NCBI GenBank assembly: GCA_014155875.1
Contig: JACEFZ010027754.1
Span: forward strand, 1-64,000
Direction of reading: 5' to 3'
DNA length: 64,000 bases
Source: Cepaea nemoralis
Taxonomy: Eukaryota; Mollusca; Gastropoda; Stylommatophora; Helicidae
Positions 1 to 10,700 of this stretch are shown in pieces; position 1 is the first letter of the stretch; every line of letters starts with the position of its first letter. The translations under genes and the position numbers were made by a program. The notes below the pieces were generated by a model, which was not told the DNA's origin, did no database searches, and was given only the letters and a program-made list of their open reading frames with translations.

Positions 1-20
1 TTTTTTGTTCGGCTGTAATA

Positions 21-1394
21 TCAATGTGGTTTGCACTGGCATAGTGGTTCCATTAGTGCATTTGCAGCCTTTTTTCCTGTAAGCAAGGCATTTCCTTGTT
101 TAATTGTTATTTGTTTGTTTCTAGGTCCTTCATTGTTCATGGCTTTCACTAGTTTCCATAGTTTGTTTCCATCCCTGTCAAAATTCAGGTTTTCTGTTTT
201 TTTCCTCCAACAATCTCTTGTTGTTTGATTTACTGTTCTTTTATATTTTGCTGAGATGGCTTTGGGAGAGATGTTCGCTTCAGTTGTTTGTTCTCTCTCT
301 GCGGTCTTCCTAGCATCTTCAACTTTGTCCTCCAAAATTTGTAGTTCTTCAGTCCAGTATGGTTTGTAATTTTTCCTCGCTCCTCTTGGAATAGACTCAG
401 TGGCCGCCTGTATTATTGCTCTGTTTAGACTTTCCACCATTTGCTTCATGTTGCCATATCGTGTATTTATGTTTTCACAATATTTGTCTGTTAGTATGGC
501 AAATCTGTCCCAATCTGCTCGTTTGTAATTCCAACGGGGCAAAGGCTTTTGCTCCTGTGGAACATACTCCATATTTATTACAAGCTTGATTGGTCTGTGG
601 TCACTACCTGCTAATTGGTCAAGCACATGGCGATCGATTTTGTGGAGGATGTCTCCTGTGCAGAAAGCTAAGTCTGGAGTAGAAGTGGTAATCCATCTTC
701 TGGAGTAGAAGCTCGGTGTGTCATCCGCTTTGTTGAGTAGATGGAGATTTGAGTCTATTTCCCAGTCCTCCACTTCATCTCCTCTTTTGTCAGTATCTGG
801 GTATCCCCATCTTTCTGAACGGCTATTAAAGTCTCCGACAACAATGCAATTTGTGTCAGTTATTTTCATGTTTGAGAGTGTAAGATCCTTATCTGCCGGG
901 CTATACAGATTGTAAATTCTTATTTTCACGTCCTTTATCATTATATCAACACCTATAATTTCCGTTTGGTTGTCAGAGATCACAGATACTTCGCTGCAAG
1001 GTATTGTATTTCGTGTAAGTATTAGAACTCCTCCTTTGTGTCCTTCGCGGTCGAAACGTGTGGCCTGATATCCCTTGACTGAAAATGTGCGATTGGCGTT
1101 GAGGTGTGTCTCTTGAATGCATGCCACATCTATTCTATCTTTATGAAGACGCTGTGTTAGGGAGGCTTTCTTGTTATAAACTCCTTCTGCATTCCATTGT
1201 AGTATGTTGAGTGTCCGGGGTGTTTGGTCAATAACTCTTAACCTACTCCTCTGTGCCTTGACTCCACAGCACAGGGGAAGGTGACCACCAGTAGTCATGG
1301 GTGGACCCCCTCGAGGCAGGGGGCCCGGCACTATCACCGCCTGATGGGACTTCACGGGATTAGCACCTTAACGATTAATTTTCATCTGTGGCAT
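21..1394 (-). pseudogene. Family A endonuclease (APE-type) N-terminal half, broken
   Basis: The open frame runs from about 1355 to 21 (444 residues) and continues toward the left edge. It shows the order of motifs expected of an apurinic-like endonuclease: QWNAEG, CIQETHLN, VGDFNSRSERWGYPD, TPDLAF and GSDHRPIKL. After the endonuclease comes the linker that precedes RT. Comparison with family B indicates that the true start is an ATG at 1394-1392, eight codons before an in-frame TAA. Copy A2 has TAT at that codon (the same spot near 25653), so the stop is a point mutation in A1. The domain would nick target DNA to prime reverse transcription. Confidence 0.85.
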
Positions 1395-1674
1395 CATGAA
1401 ATGATAAGTTACGTTGCACTTCTTTGTCAAGCCTGTGGCTCAGTACATCCGATTTCGACAAGCATTTGTTCGGGATGCTTTCCCTAGCCTTTGACTGTCC
1501 CCAGTCTACATACAAGGCAGCAGGTTTGTGCGTCACTTCGTCTGGTCCCTCTCCCTTGACCTGTCCGACATGGGTGACCCTACCAGTAGCTGTGCTACCG
1601 TCGGCATAGCTCTTGGGGTCATTGGAACGCGCAAGCCCCTCTACCTCGTCAAGGTGGACGCACGGCAGAGGGGA
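1375..1674 (-). other. Family A 5' leader with possible end of an upstream ORF
   Basis: This is the only sequence upstream of the family A main ORF in the window, because A2 is truncated before it. On the minus strand an open frame of 108 codons (1701-1375, the first few codons lying across the A1 inversion junction) ends about 20 nt inside the start of the endonuclease ORF. That would suit a small upstream ORF overlapping the main ORF. I recognise no domain in it, and no zinc knuckle is present. It may simply be untranslated leader. Confidence 0.35.
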
Positions 1675-3724
1675 AGCAGGATTCAGAGAGTTCAGACCCA
1701 CTGAAGATCAAATAACCTATATAGCTCAGGAAATAGAGGATGCCTTCCAAGAGAAAAAGCACACACTAGCGGTCTGGATAGATTTAGAAAAAGCATTTGA
1801 TAAAGTATGGAAGGAAGGACTGAAAGTAAAACTGCAAAAAATGCATGTTTGTGGGAAAATGTATAAATGGATCAGCCACTACCTTGAGAACAGAACTGCA
1901 AGGACAAAAGTACAAGGACAAACCAGCAAAATGATGCTGTTGGAGCAAGGTGTCCCCCAAGGAGGAGTTCTTTCACCAACACTAATCCTAGCATATATAA
2001 ACGACATCACGGAATATTTTCCAGCCTGAGTACACACATCCTCCTTTGCAGATGACCTAGCCATATGGACATCTGAAGAATATATTAGTACAGCTAACAG
2101 CAGAATACAGCAAGCCTTATTAGCGCTAGAGGACTGGTCAAAATCATGGCTAGTGAAGGTAAGGGAGGAGAAAACAACATGCACAGTGTTCTCCCTCTCA
2201 AATAAAACTCAGCAACCTAAGATGGTATTGAATGAAAAAATATTGCGCCATGAAGAAAATCCAAACTATCTAGGAGTCACCTTTGATCGTCGCCTGACAT
2301 GGAAGACACAGGTTGAGAAAAATCGAACAAGAGCAAGGCAAAGAATGGCAATCATGAAAAAGCTTGCTGGTACAACGTGGGGAGCAGATGAGAAAGTTCT
2401 CAAGAAGTTATATACTGGACGGGTGAGGCCAGTACTGGAATATGGCATTGCAGCTTGGGCAACAGCAGCTAAGTCAAACTTTAACAAAATAAGTAGAGTC
2501 CAAAATCAAGGAATGCGAATCATAACTGGAAGCCTGAAGACAACGCCTATTAATGAACTAGAAAAGATCACTTGTTTACAACCAATGCAGGATAGAAGAG
2601 ATAGCAGAGCCCAGCAACAAGCAGAAAAATTTAGAAGATTGACAGACCACCCTATGTATAACAGGTTTAATGGTTTTGGAAAGGGAAGAATGAAGCGTAG
2701 CAACTTTTGTAGAATCTGCAAAACAAAAGATTAGGGCAGATCCTATACTTAACATATCAACAGTCAAACCCATTTACAATGCACACAAGTTCCCAGCTTG
2801 GAGACAGCAGCAACTGCCTGAGATGATAGAAAACATTCCTGGTATTGAGAAAAAGAACACTCAGAATGAAACAGAAAGAAGAAAAATAACCCTAAACTAC
2901 ATAAAAGAACATTACCCAAGCAGCAATTGGACCCATGCATATACAGATGGATCAGCCAAAAATTCAATAGAAAATGGAGGAGGAGGAATTCTCCTAAATT
3001 TAAAAAATGGAGTGAAAAAAAACAGTCAGTGGCAACTGGAAAATTTTCAAGTAACTTCAAAGCAGAGGTAGAGGCTTTGAAAACTGCAGCAGAAATGCTC
3101 TTGATGGAGGAAAATAAAGAGAAGCAAATAGCTATCTTCACAGATGCAAAGTCAGCTGTCTCAATACTGAAGAGCAAAAACAGCACAGAACTAGCTGACC
3201 TAAGAGCAGCACTCCATGGTCTATGCCAGAAATCCAAAAAAGTTGTAATACAGTGGATCCCATCACATTGCAGTATACCTGGAAATGAAGAGGCTGACAG
3301 ACTAGCAAAAGAGGGTGGACGACTACCACAGCCTGACATAGACATAACCTATAATGAGGCAAAGAGGTTTATAAAAAGCACTTATAGAACCAAATGGGAA
3401 TCAGAGCATCCAGGCCACCAGAAGGATGATGCATATTACAAACTCGACCGAAGAGAACAAGTAGCAATCTTCAGACTCCGCACAGGACATAACAGGCTGA
3501 AATACCACTTGTTCAATAAACTAAAGATAGGAGATACCGATGAATGTAATTGTGGAACTGGTAAAATGACAGCTAAACATTTGCTGCAGGAGTGCCCAAT
3601 ATATGCAGAACAGAGAAAGATATTTTGGCCCACACCTGCTTCATTTGAGGACAAGCTCTATGGAGATATCAACAAGCTCAAGTTGACTGCAGCTTACTTT
3701 AACTACATTCAGGTTGACATCTAA
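1675..3724 (+). pseudogene. Family A reverse transcriptase and RNase H, broken
   Basis: Three overlapping frames together cover RT from just before motif A to the C-terminal zinc-binding tail. Visible motifs are LAVWIDLEKAFDKVWKEG (RT motif A, about 1770), GVPQGGVLSPTL (motif B), FADDLAIW (catalytic motif C, about 2045), YLGVTFDRRLTW (thumb), YTDGSA (RNase H), FTDAKSAV, IQWIPSHC and PGNEEADRLAKEG. A final CNCGTGKMTAKHLLQECP-type zinc motif follows. There is a stop at about 2027 (TGA before the FADD region) and frameshifts near 2710 and 3030. Copy A2 supports the same domain order. This copy cannot make a full protein. Confidence 0.88.
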
Positions 3725-4556
3725 AGGTGCATGAAGAAGTACTTAGACTGCCACACTTCATACCACAGGTATGTCGGTAGCAAAAGCGTCCCAGAGGCAT
3801 GAAATGGAATATTGCTTGGCTAGCAAATCCATTACGTGGAAAGTCCGAATCAAAAGCTCATTGTGTGGGCGTCATCAAAGGTGGAAAAAGCGTCCCAGTG
3901 GCACGAAATGGAATATTGCTTGGATAGCAAATCCATTAAGTGGAAAGTCCGAATCGAAAGCTCACTGTGTGGGCGTCATCAAAGGTGGAAAAAGTGTCCT
4001 AGTGGCACGAAATGGAATATTGCTTGGATAGCAAATCCATTAAGTGGAAAGTCCGAATCGAAAGCTCACTGTGTGTATGTCATCTGCAGATTGCATTCTT
4101 CTGGTTTTGGCGGAACAGCCTGTGGTGACTGGAAGGCCCAATATACGGAAGTGAGGCTAAGCAGCCATGTGCAGGACGTGACGATTCCTTGGGTGAGCCC
4201 AGTACCAGAGTACTTGTGTCTCGACTCTGCAATTATGGAAGTCTCCTTGAATGGCGGGGAATGCCCATGGTCTGCCCCTGCCTTCCCTTGAGGGCAGACC
4301 AGGATGTCTTTGGCTGTTCTAAATAGGCCAGCTGGGATGGGGGATAACACCACAACAGTGAGAGTCAAACGTCCTAAGAAACTCCCGGCAAGATTAACCG
4401 GGTCAAAAAATGCCTGCAGATGTCGGATATGTCGGCCTAACGGCGCAAGAACGCAGCTCTGCTGGAAAAAGGCACAACGCAATCACGTCCGAGAAAACTC
4501 TCTGGATGAACGCATACGAAGAAGAAGAAAAAGAAGAAGAAAAAGAAGAAGAAGAG
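3725..4556 (+). repeat. Family A 3' UTR with about 104-bp internal tandem units and GAA tail
   Basis: Three units of about 104 bp begin at about 3788, 3892 and 3995. Each starts with GTCC(C/T)AG and contains GAAATGGAATATTGCTTGG. A unique stretch follows to about 4370. The terminal segment starts at the CCCGG(G/C)AAG site near 4383 and runs through GGCCTAACGGCGCAAGAACG to a GAA-rich tail. Unit number differs between copies: about three in A1 and A3, fewer in A2 and A4. The terminal segment from 4383 is the same sequence found alone elsewhere as the short tail unit. Confidence 0.75.
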
Positions 4557-4790
4557 TAAAGATGGCATTTGTGCATTCTTTTCCGACATTCAGTTTGTGT
4601 TTCGCATAGCTTGGATTCTATTATAGGTGTAATCTTATCTCAAAATATTTCCCCAGTATTAACTAAAATGGAAATGCCTCTGTACTGTGTGCAGTTTCTT
4701 TTACTGCCTTTGTTTTTCCAAATTGGGATAATTATGGCGTTCCTCCAGTCTCGTGGTGTCTGATGTTTTACCCAAACATGGTTTTATTGT
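4557..4790 (-). pseudogene. RT fragment, family E (piece of E1)
   Basis: On the minus strand this translates, with frameshifts, to RT fingers of an endonuclease-RT element. Recognisable runs are RNAIIIPIWKNKGS and CTQYRGISILVNTGEIF, typical of the region before RT motif A. The matching upstream part of the same element is at 5894-6300, with a separate insertion between them. E1 lies just upstream of the RPLP2 promoter. It is short and decayed. Confidence 0.6.
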
Positions 4791-5893
4791 CTACTAGCTG
4801 ACCCGGCCCGGCTTCGCCCAGGCCCTGGAGGGGATCTATCTATCTATCAGTCTTTCTGTCTGCTTGTTTGTCTGTCTGTCTGTCTGTCTGGCTGTCCCGG
4901 CCCGGCTTCACCCAGTCCCTGGTGGGGAGCATCTCATTTAATTCATATAAGTAGTCATATAAGCTCTCCCGTTCCCGACTATCTGTCTGTCTGTCTGTCT
5001 GACCCGGCTTCACCCAGTCCCAGGTGGGGAGCATCTCATTTTATTCATATACGTAGTCATATAAGCTCTCCCGTTCCCGACTATCTGTTTGTCTGTCTAT
5101 CTGTCTGTCTGTCTGTCCCGGCCCGGCTTCACCCAATCCCTGGTGGGGAGCATCTCATTTAATTCATATACGTAGTCATATAAGCTCTCCCGTTCCCGAC
5201 TGTCTGTTTATCTGTCTGTCTGTCTGACCCGGCCCGGCTTCACCCAGTCCCTGGTGGGGAGCATGTCATTTAATTCATTCATATAAGTAGTCAAATAAGC
5301 TTCCGTTCCCGACTATCTGTCTGTCTGTCTATCTATCTGACCCGGCGTGGTTTCGCCTGTAAACAGTAACTTAAAAGAATGTCCTTCCACACACCATTCA
5401 TTATTTTTAATGAAAACTGTTTTTATTCACCGACATGACAGTTGATAAGTTTTGTAAGCAGAAATAGATGGGTTACAATGTTATGCATTATGCATTATTT
5501 TATGCAAACTTTGAAAATGCCTTAAAGATTATATCATTATTTATTATAACTCGTATGCCTAAAAATAACTATAGACAAAGAGTTTAATAATAGTGCAAGT
5601 AAGTCCAACAATATGACTATAAAGTATATAGAAATGTTATTAAAGTTATGCCCCTTGAAATAACTTTTCTAGAGTGAAGTCCCCCTGCTATATAGACATT
5701 ATATAATGAAAATGAAAAAGTAACTGTTATTAAATAAGTCGAAGATTTTACACTAAGAAACTATTATAGTCGGCTGCACAGGAATGAAAGGAAGACGTGT
5801 AGAAAATTTCATCTCAATCGGATGTACCGTTATCGAACGCATCCAATACATAAATCCCCACAAACAAAGCCACATTCTGTTTTATAGATATAG
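4791..5893 (+). mobile_element. Inserted repeat element with CTAGCTGACCCGGC head and tetranucleotide arrays
   Basis: This insertion splits family E copy E1. It opens with CTAGCTGACCCGGCCCGGCT and contains four to five units of about 120 bp. Each unit combines (GTCT)n with CCCGGCTTCACCCAGTCCC and a shared ATTCATATAAGTAGTCATAT segment (4816-5345). The right end carries AAATTTCATCTCAATCGGAT and TTTTATAGATATAGAT. Heads and tails of this type are widespread in invertebrate retroelements and their non-autonomous derivatives. No coding sequence remains and I do not assign a clade. Confidence 0.5.
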
Positions 5894-6300
5894 ATGTAGC
5901 CATGCTGTTCCTACTTCTCTTGCTTTAAGTAGTTCATTTGGCATTTCGTTTTGTCCCGGTGGTTTATTCAATGGGGCTAAACTGACGGCTTCTTTGATTT
6001 ATTCTTTCACTATGTCTGGTTCTAGTTCTTCGATGACATCTGTGTCAGTTTCTTGGAGTTCTATGGCATCTGATGTGATGGAATGTTGAGAAGTTGCTCG
6101 AAGTACTGCGTCTCTCTTTTTAGGATTTGTTTTTCTTCACTTATTGGTTCTCCTTTTTCAATTGGTTTGAAGGGTTCTGCCGTGGTTTTCATTGCACTGA
6201 TCTTTTTTGAAGAAGTTTCTAGTTGCCTCTTTGTAATTTTTATATGGGGTTTCTCCATATTCCTCAGTCTATTTGTTTCTCTTTCTTGTTTATTCTATTC
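5894..6300 (-). pseudogene. RT-upstream fragment, family E (piece of E1)
   Basis: Minus-strand reading gives an RT-linker peptide with EEKQILKRETQYFEQLLNIP and, further along after a frameshift, VSLAPLNKPPGQNEMPNEL. The second run corresponds to the segment immediately before RT in RTE-like elements. It is continuous with 4557-4790 once the intervening insertion is discounted. Its left end (element 5' side) stops about 70 bp before the RPLP2 transcription start. Confidence 0.55.
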
Positions 6301-6372
6301 AGTATATATATAAAAGTTAAGCCAATCCAATAAACTGAAGGGCACGTTTGGGTAGACACTTCCGGTTCCGTC
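6301..6372 (+). promoter_or_regulatory. Putative RPLP2 core promoter with 5' TOP start
   Basis: An AT-rich TATA-like run (GTATATATATAAAAG, about 6300-6315) is followed by CCAATCCAAT. The pyrimidine-rich start TCCTTTTCT at 6371-6379 resembles the 5' terminal oligopyrimidine tract of ribosomal protein mRNAs, which places them under growth-dependent translational control. Exon 1 would be about 6372-6435, untranslated, with donor GTGAGT at 6436. The position is inferred from sequence only. Confidence 0.5.
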
Positions 6373-6435
6373 CTTTTCTACTGTACGATATTGCAGCAGC
6401 GTGTCTTACGTTTCGTGTCTCGTTAAGACTTAAAA

Positions 6436-7770
6436 GTGAGTCCGTTTATATCAGTAAATTGTTTTTATAATTTTCAGTTACCGTTAAGTTTTCTTCGTTA
6501 GCTTTGTTATAGTAATGATCGATACTATCACGATCACGATGTTGAAGTAATTTGTGCACATTTCGTTTAAAATGAAAACGTGGACGATCATTCCCACCGC
6601 CCTTTTTTAATTTTTTTAGAATTGTCTTTCACAATCACTTTTTATTTTTTCCAGTTCTCGTGACATTACGTGATGATTCTTAGTTAAATTTACCAAGTTA
6701 TTTTCTTGGTGCCACAAAAATGTAGGTTACATTTCCATAATTGTATTTTAAAAATATTTATTTAAAAAAAAACCTAGAGGATTGACCAGGTCGACCCAGT
6801 CATGGGATGGGTACCAGTCAGTAGGTAGTTAGTACTACTAGTAGTGTGACAATTTTGAAAATTCAAAAAAAATTAGAACCCTATATATGTATATAAAAGT
6901 ATATATATTCTTAAGAGGATTGAGTAAAGATTATTTATGTGTTTTGTTCATGTTTATGCAAATTTGGTGTCTTCATTTGTATTTTGTGAAAAATAAAATC
7001 TTTCACACCACTATGGATTGGTACTAAATATTTAAAAAAAGAATGGTACTCACCTAAAATTCTCATTGAATACCTACACTACTTTAGAATAATTTTAAAC
7101 ACTTATGGTTAAAAAAAAAACCAAGAAGTCCCTTTTGACATTTGTTGCACATTTACCGGGCTCGCTTCCGCCCTTCAGGAATTTTTCGGTCACTGCACAC
7201 ACGTCTTTCTACTTTCGCTATCTCATGCTACTCCATTTGTTGACTAGAGAATATTCAATGTTAAATTCCCCTACCTAAGTATTTGCAAATACAATCTCAC
7301 TGATTACGCTCATGACTGAGTTGCACATAATTGGATAGGGAATTGGTCTTATCTTATTCAAAACCTATTGTTGCAGATCTCAGTCTTTGGTTTTCTGGAT
7401 CAACTCTGATGATATTCCTCCGTGCCATCGTCTCAACACATCCAGCATCATATCTCTTGGTCTGCCTCTCTACCCGTTGATCTTTCCAGTTCTCCAATGC
7501 CTCTTATCGCACGACTAAAGAAAGCTGTTCTCATTCTTGTTGTTGAATGTTCGTCTTTCTTATTTTTTCAACTTTCAGTAGCCTCTTTCAGGCAATCATT
7601 AGGCAGTCCAAGGAATTTTCATTTTGGACCTCATTTTTTTTCAACATTGGAATTGTTGATTCCAAGTTATCAGGTTTAAGTGAAATTTTAAATTGTACTT
7701 TTATCTGTAATTAAAATGCATCACTGCTTTTCTTCTTTAACACATGTGTATGTTTGTGCTAGTTCCTCAG
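6436..7770 (+). other. RPLP2 intron 1
   Basis: The intron runs from donor GTGAGT at 6436 to acceptor TTCCTCAG ending at 7770. It is AT-rich with no convincing gene inside. A 258-nt open frame at 7422-7679 lacks a recognisable domain and is probably chance or an old repeat. Confidence 0.6.
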
Positions 7771-7771
7771 A

Positions 7772-10700
7772 ATGCGTTACGTAGCCGCTTACCTTCTCGC
7801 TAGCCTGGGGGGCAAGGCATCACCTTCTGCAGCAGATCTTGAGAAGATTCTTGGCAGTGTAGGGCATAGAATCTGAAACCGATAAAATCAACAAGATCAT
7901 CAGTCAACTCAAGGGAAAGAGTCTTGAGGAACTGATCGCAGAAGGTACATTATCTTTGTTTTAAGAATATTTATCAACTTGGACAGGAAATATTCTTTCT
8001 AGATGCAATCAACATAGTGCTAGACCCATATTTTGGTTTTTGTATGTTAATTATTGCATTTCATTTACACCTTAAAATGTGTTGCTATTTTTTATTGCAA
8101 TAATTTAAGTAAAATATTGTCTTGGCTTTAAAATTTTGACTTCAATTTTAAAATATATTAGACTAGAATTCCAGCAAGTGATTTAATAGTAACTTGTCAA
8201 AAATAACACAACCTAGATGAGTTAGTAACATTGGGGTCAGAGATTTCTTGCAGTGACAGGTGTATCTATTTCCAACCCAATAAAACTACAGACAGCGGGT
8301 CATCTTGCTAACTGACATTATTTTTATGGAATCATGTCATAGCTTGAGACCCAACAATGAAAAGTGTTCTCAGACAGACCTTAGCTCCCTAGGCTTTGTG
8401 TTTCGCAGCAGAACAAACATTGCTTCATATATTAACTTTAATACTGGTGTCTGGTTTGTTGTCTGTCCTAGTGCATTTTTCTGAAAATAATGTGGGCAAT
8501 TTTTGCTGCTAGATCTAGCTTTTAATTTTCAAGTGTCTCACATCACTACTTTGGGTAACATTTCAAGTGATTAGAATAGAGACCAGTGTAATTACAGGTT
8601 GGTAATCACACGTCTTATAAAATCACATAACTGCTTTGAATCCTCGTGATAGTTTTGGAATTGGCTAACATTGACTCTATGAGCTCCTAAGCTACATTTA
8701 GTTATGAACAATCTTAGTTATGGTTTAAACATGGGGGTTTGCTACTGTTGAGCTGCTGGTGGATAAACAAAATTGTCAAATTATGTTAAAGCTTGAAAGG
8801 GGAGGGGGGGGGGAAGGTTTAACATTTCAACTTAAGCAGTCTTTATCAACAGGAAAACAACCTCACAGATTAGTAAGCGACATCACCTCTCATGACAATC
8901 CCGTATGCGCTGTCCCCATCTTCAACCATTTATTCGGCATTAGCTATAGAGAAAAGACCATTGTGAATAACATAATATTGTGCCTTTTAGTGCTATTGCT
9001 GGTTTATGCTGAGTTTCTGGTTAAGGACTACTTGCCCAAGCAGTTTTCAGGCTTCTTAAAATGAGACAATTTGTCTCACTGAGGATTAGCACCCATGTCT
9101 CACGATGTGTGCAGCCAATTTTGTAACCCAGGGGGCACTTGCTATTTTGGAACATGGCCATAGCCTATTTTCATATCAATATTCCACACCCCGTAACTGC
9201 ATTATTTCTGTGTCAAGGTTTTCACGATCTTTACTAAATTAGTCATGTAATAGTTCAGTTATAACTAAGCAATATTGTACTGTATATAGACACAATATCT
9301 TTAAGTGTACTTCTTCTTCTGCGTTCATCCGGATTTTTTTGGGGATGTGACTGCGTTGTGCCTGTTTACAGCAGAGCTGCGTTCTTGCGCCGTCAGGCAG
9401 ACACATCCGACTTCTGTGGGCTTTTGTTGACCAGGTTAACCTTCCCGGGCTTCAAGTGTACAATTTATATTTAGAGAAATGTACATCAGAAATCTCTTTA
9501 AAAGTTATTTATTATTACTGAAACTTCTTGTTTACATTGCTGTTTTGTCAGGGTCAAATTTTTTTTTGCGATATTATTCACGTAGAATCATGTCGTAGAT
9601 TCAGACCCAACTATTAAAATGCATTGTTCTCAGACAGACCTTAGATCCATAATCTTTGAGTTTCGCAGCAGAACAAACAGTGACGTTTAATATTGGGCAT
9701 TTGTTTAGATTTTCTGTGTACTAATGTACAATTCCGCTTTACAAGATCATTTAGAATATTAAATACAATGCAAATACACACCCCATAACTGCATTATTTC
9801 TGTGTCAAGGTATTCACGATCTTTACTAAATTAGTCATGTAATAGTTCAGTTATAACTAAGCAATATTGTACGTATATAGACACAATATCTTCAAGTGTA
9901 CTTCTTCTTCTTCTGCGTTCATCCGGATTTTTTTTGGGATGTGACTGCGTTGTGCCTGTTTACAGCAGAGCTGCGTTCTTGCGCCGTCAGGCAGACACAT
10001 CCGACTTCTGCGGGCATTTGTTGACCGGGTTAACCTTCCCGGGCTTCAAGTGTACAATTTATATTTAGAGAAATATACACCAGAAATCTCTTTAAAAGTT
10101 ATTTATTATTACTGAAACTTCTTGTTTACATTGCTGTTTTGTCAGGGTCAAATTTTTTTTGCGATATTATTCACGTAGAATCATGTCGTAGATTCAGACC
10201 CAACATTAAAATGCATTGTTCTCAGACAGACCTTAGATCCATAATCTTTGAGTTTCGCAGCAGAACAAACAGTGACGTTTAATATTGGGCATTTGTTTAG
10301 ATTTTCTTTGTACTAATGTACAATTCCGCTTTGCAAGATCATTTAGAATATTAAATACAATGCAAATACATCTTGGTGTAATATTCCACAATACTAGAAG
10401 CAATCTTGCTTGCAGTTTGTTTTGTACGAGCTACCATTAAATTACTTGATTGTATTCAAGTCTGTTAAATTTAAAAATTAAGAGATTTACTAAAAGATAA
10501 TTTTATTATGAGAGTACTCAGATAATATAGTGATTGAATAACTTGAATTGCTACAATAATTTATCATGAGGATTAGTTAGGCTCATATCTGTGGTGAATA
10601 AGCTGTCCCAAATTTAGTGCAATACAGAGATAAGTTTGCAAAAAATTTTGAAATCATTAAAATGAAATTTATGGAATTACAAAATCAAAACTTATTCTTG

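Larger units (their letters stand above)
1..4556 (+). mobile_element. Non-LTR retrotransposon family A, copy A1, with inverted 5' half
   Basis: The left part (to about 1674) reads on the minus strand and encodes the N-terminal endonuclease. The right part (from about 1675) reads on the plus strand and encodes reverse transcriptase (RT), RNase H and the 3' UTR, ending in a GAA-rich tail at about 4510-4556. Comparison with copy A2 shows that the plus part joins inside the RT domain at about 1675. An inverted 5' segment joined to a sense 3' segment is the known product of twin priming during target-primed reverse transcription. The left end lies outside the window, so the target-site duplication cannot be checked. 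Both coding halves carry stops and frameshifts, so the copy is dead. Confidence 0.85.
9187..10370 (+). repeat. Tandem duplication of about 591 bp in RPLP2 intron 2
   Basis: Two adjacent copies (about 9187-9778 and 9779-10370) both begin near CACCCC(G/A)TAACTGCATT and end near AATACAATGCAAATACA. Each contains one short tail unit and one candidate snoRNA, so the tail-unit insertion came before the duplication. Differences are scattered single bases and small indels, which suggests a fairly recent event. Confidence 0.85.

Noticed and set aside
8759..9064. 101-codon frame in RPLP2 intron 2
   Set aside because: It includes a poly-G run and no recognisable domain; probably chance.
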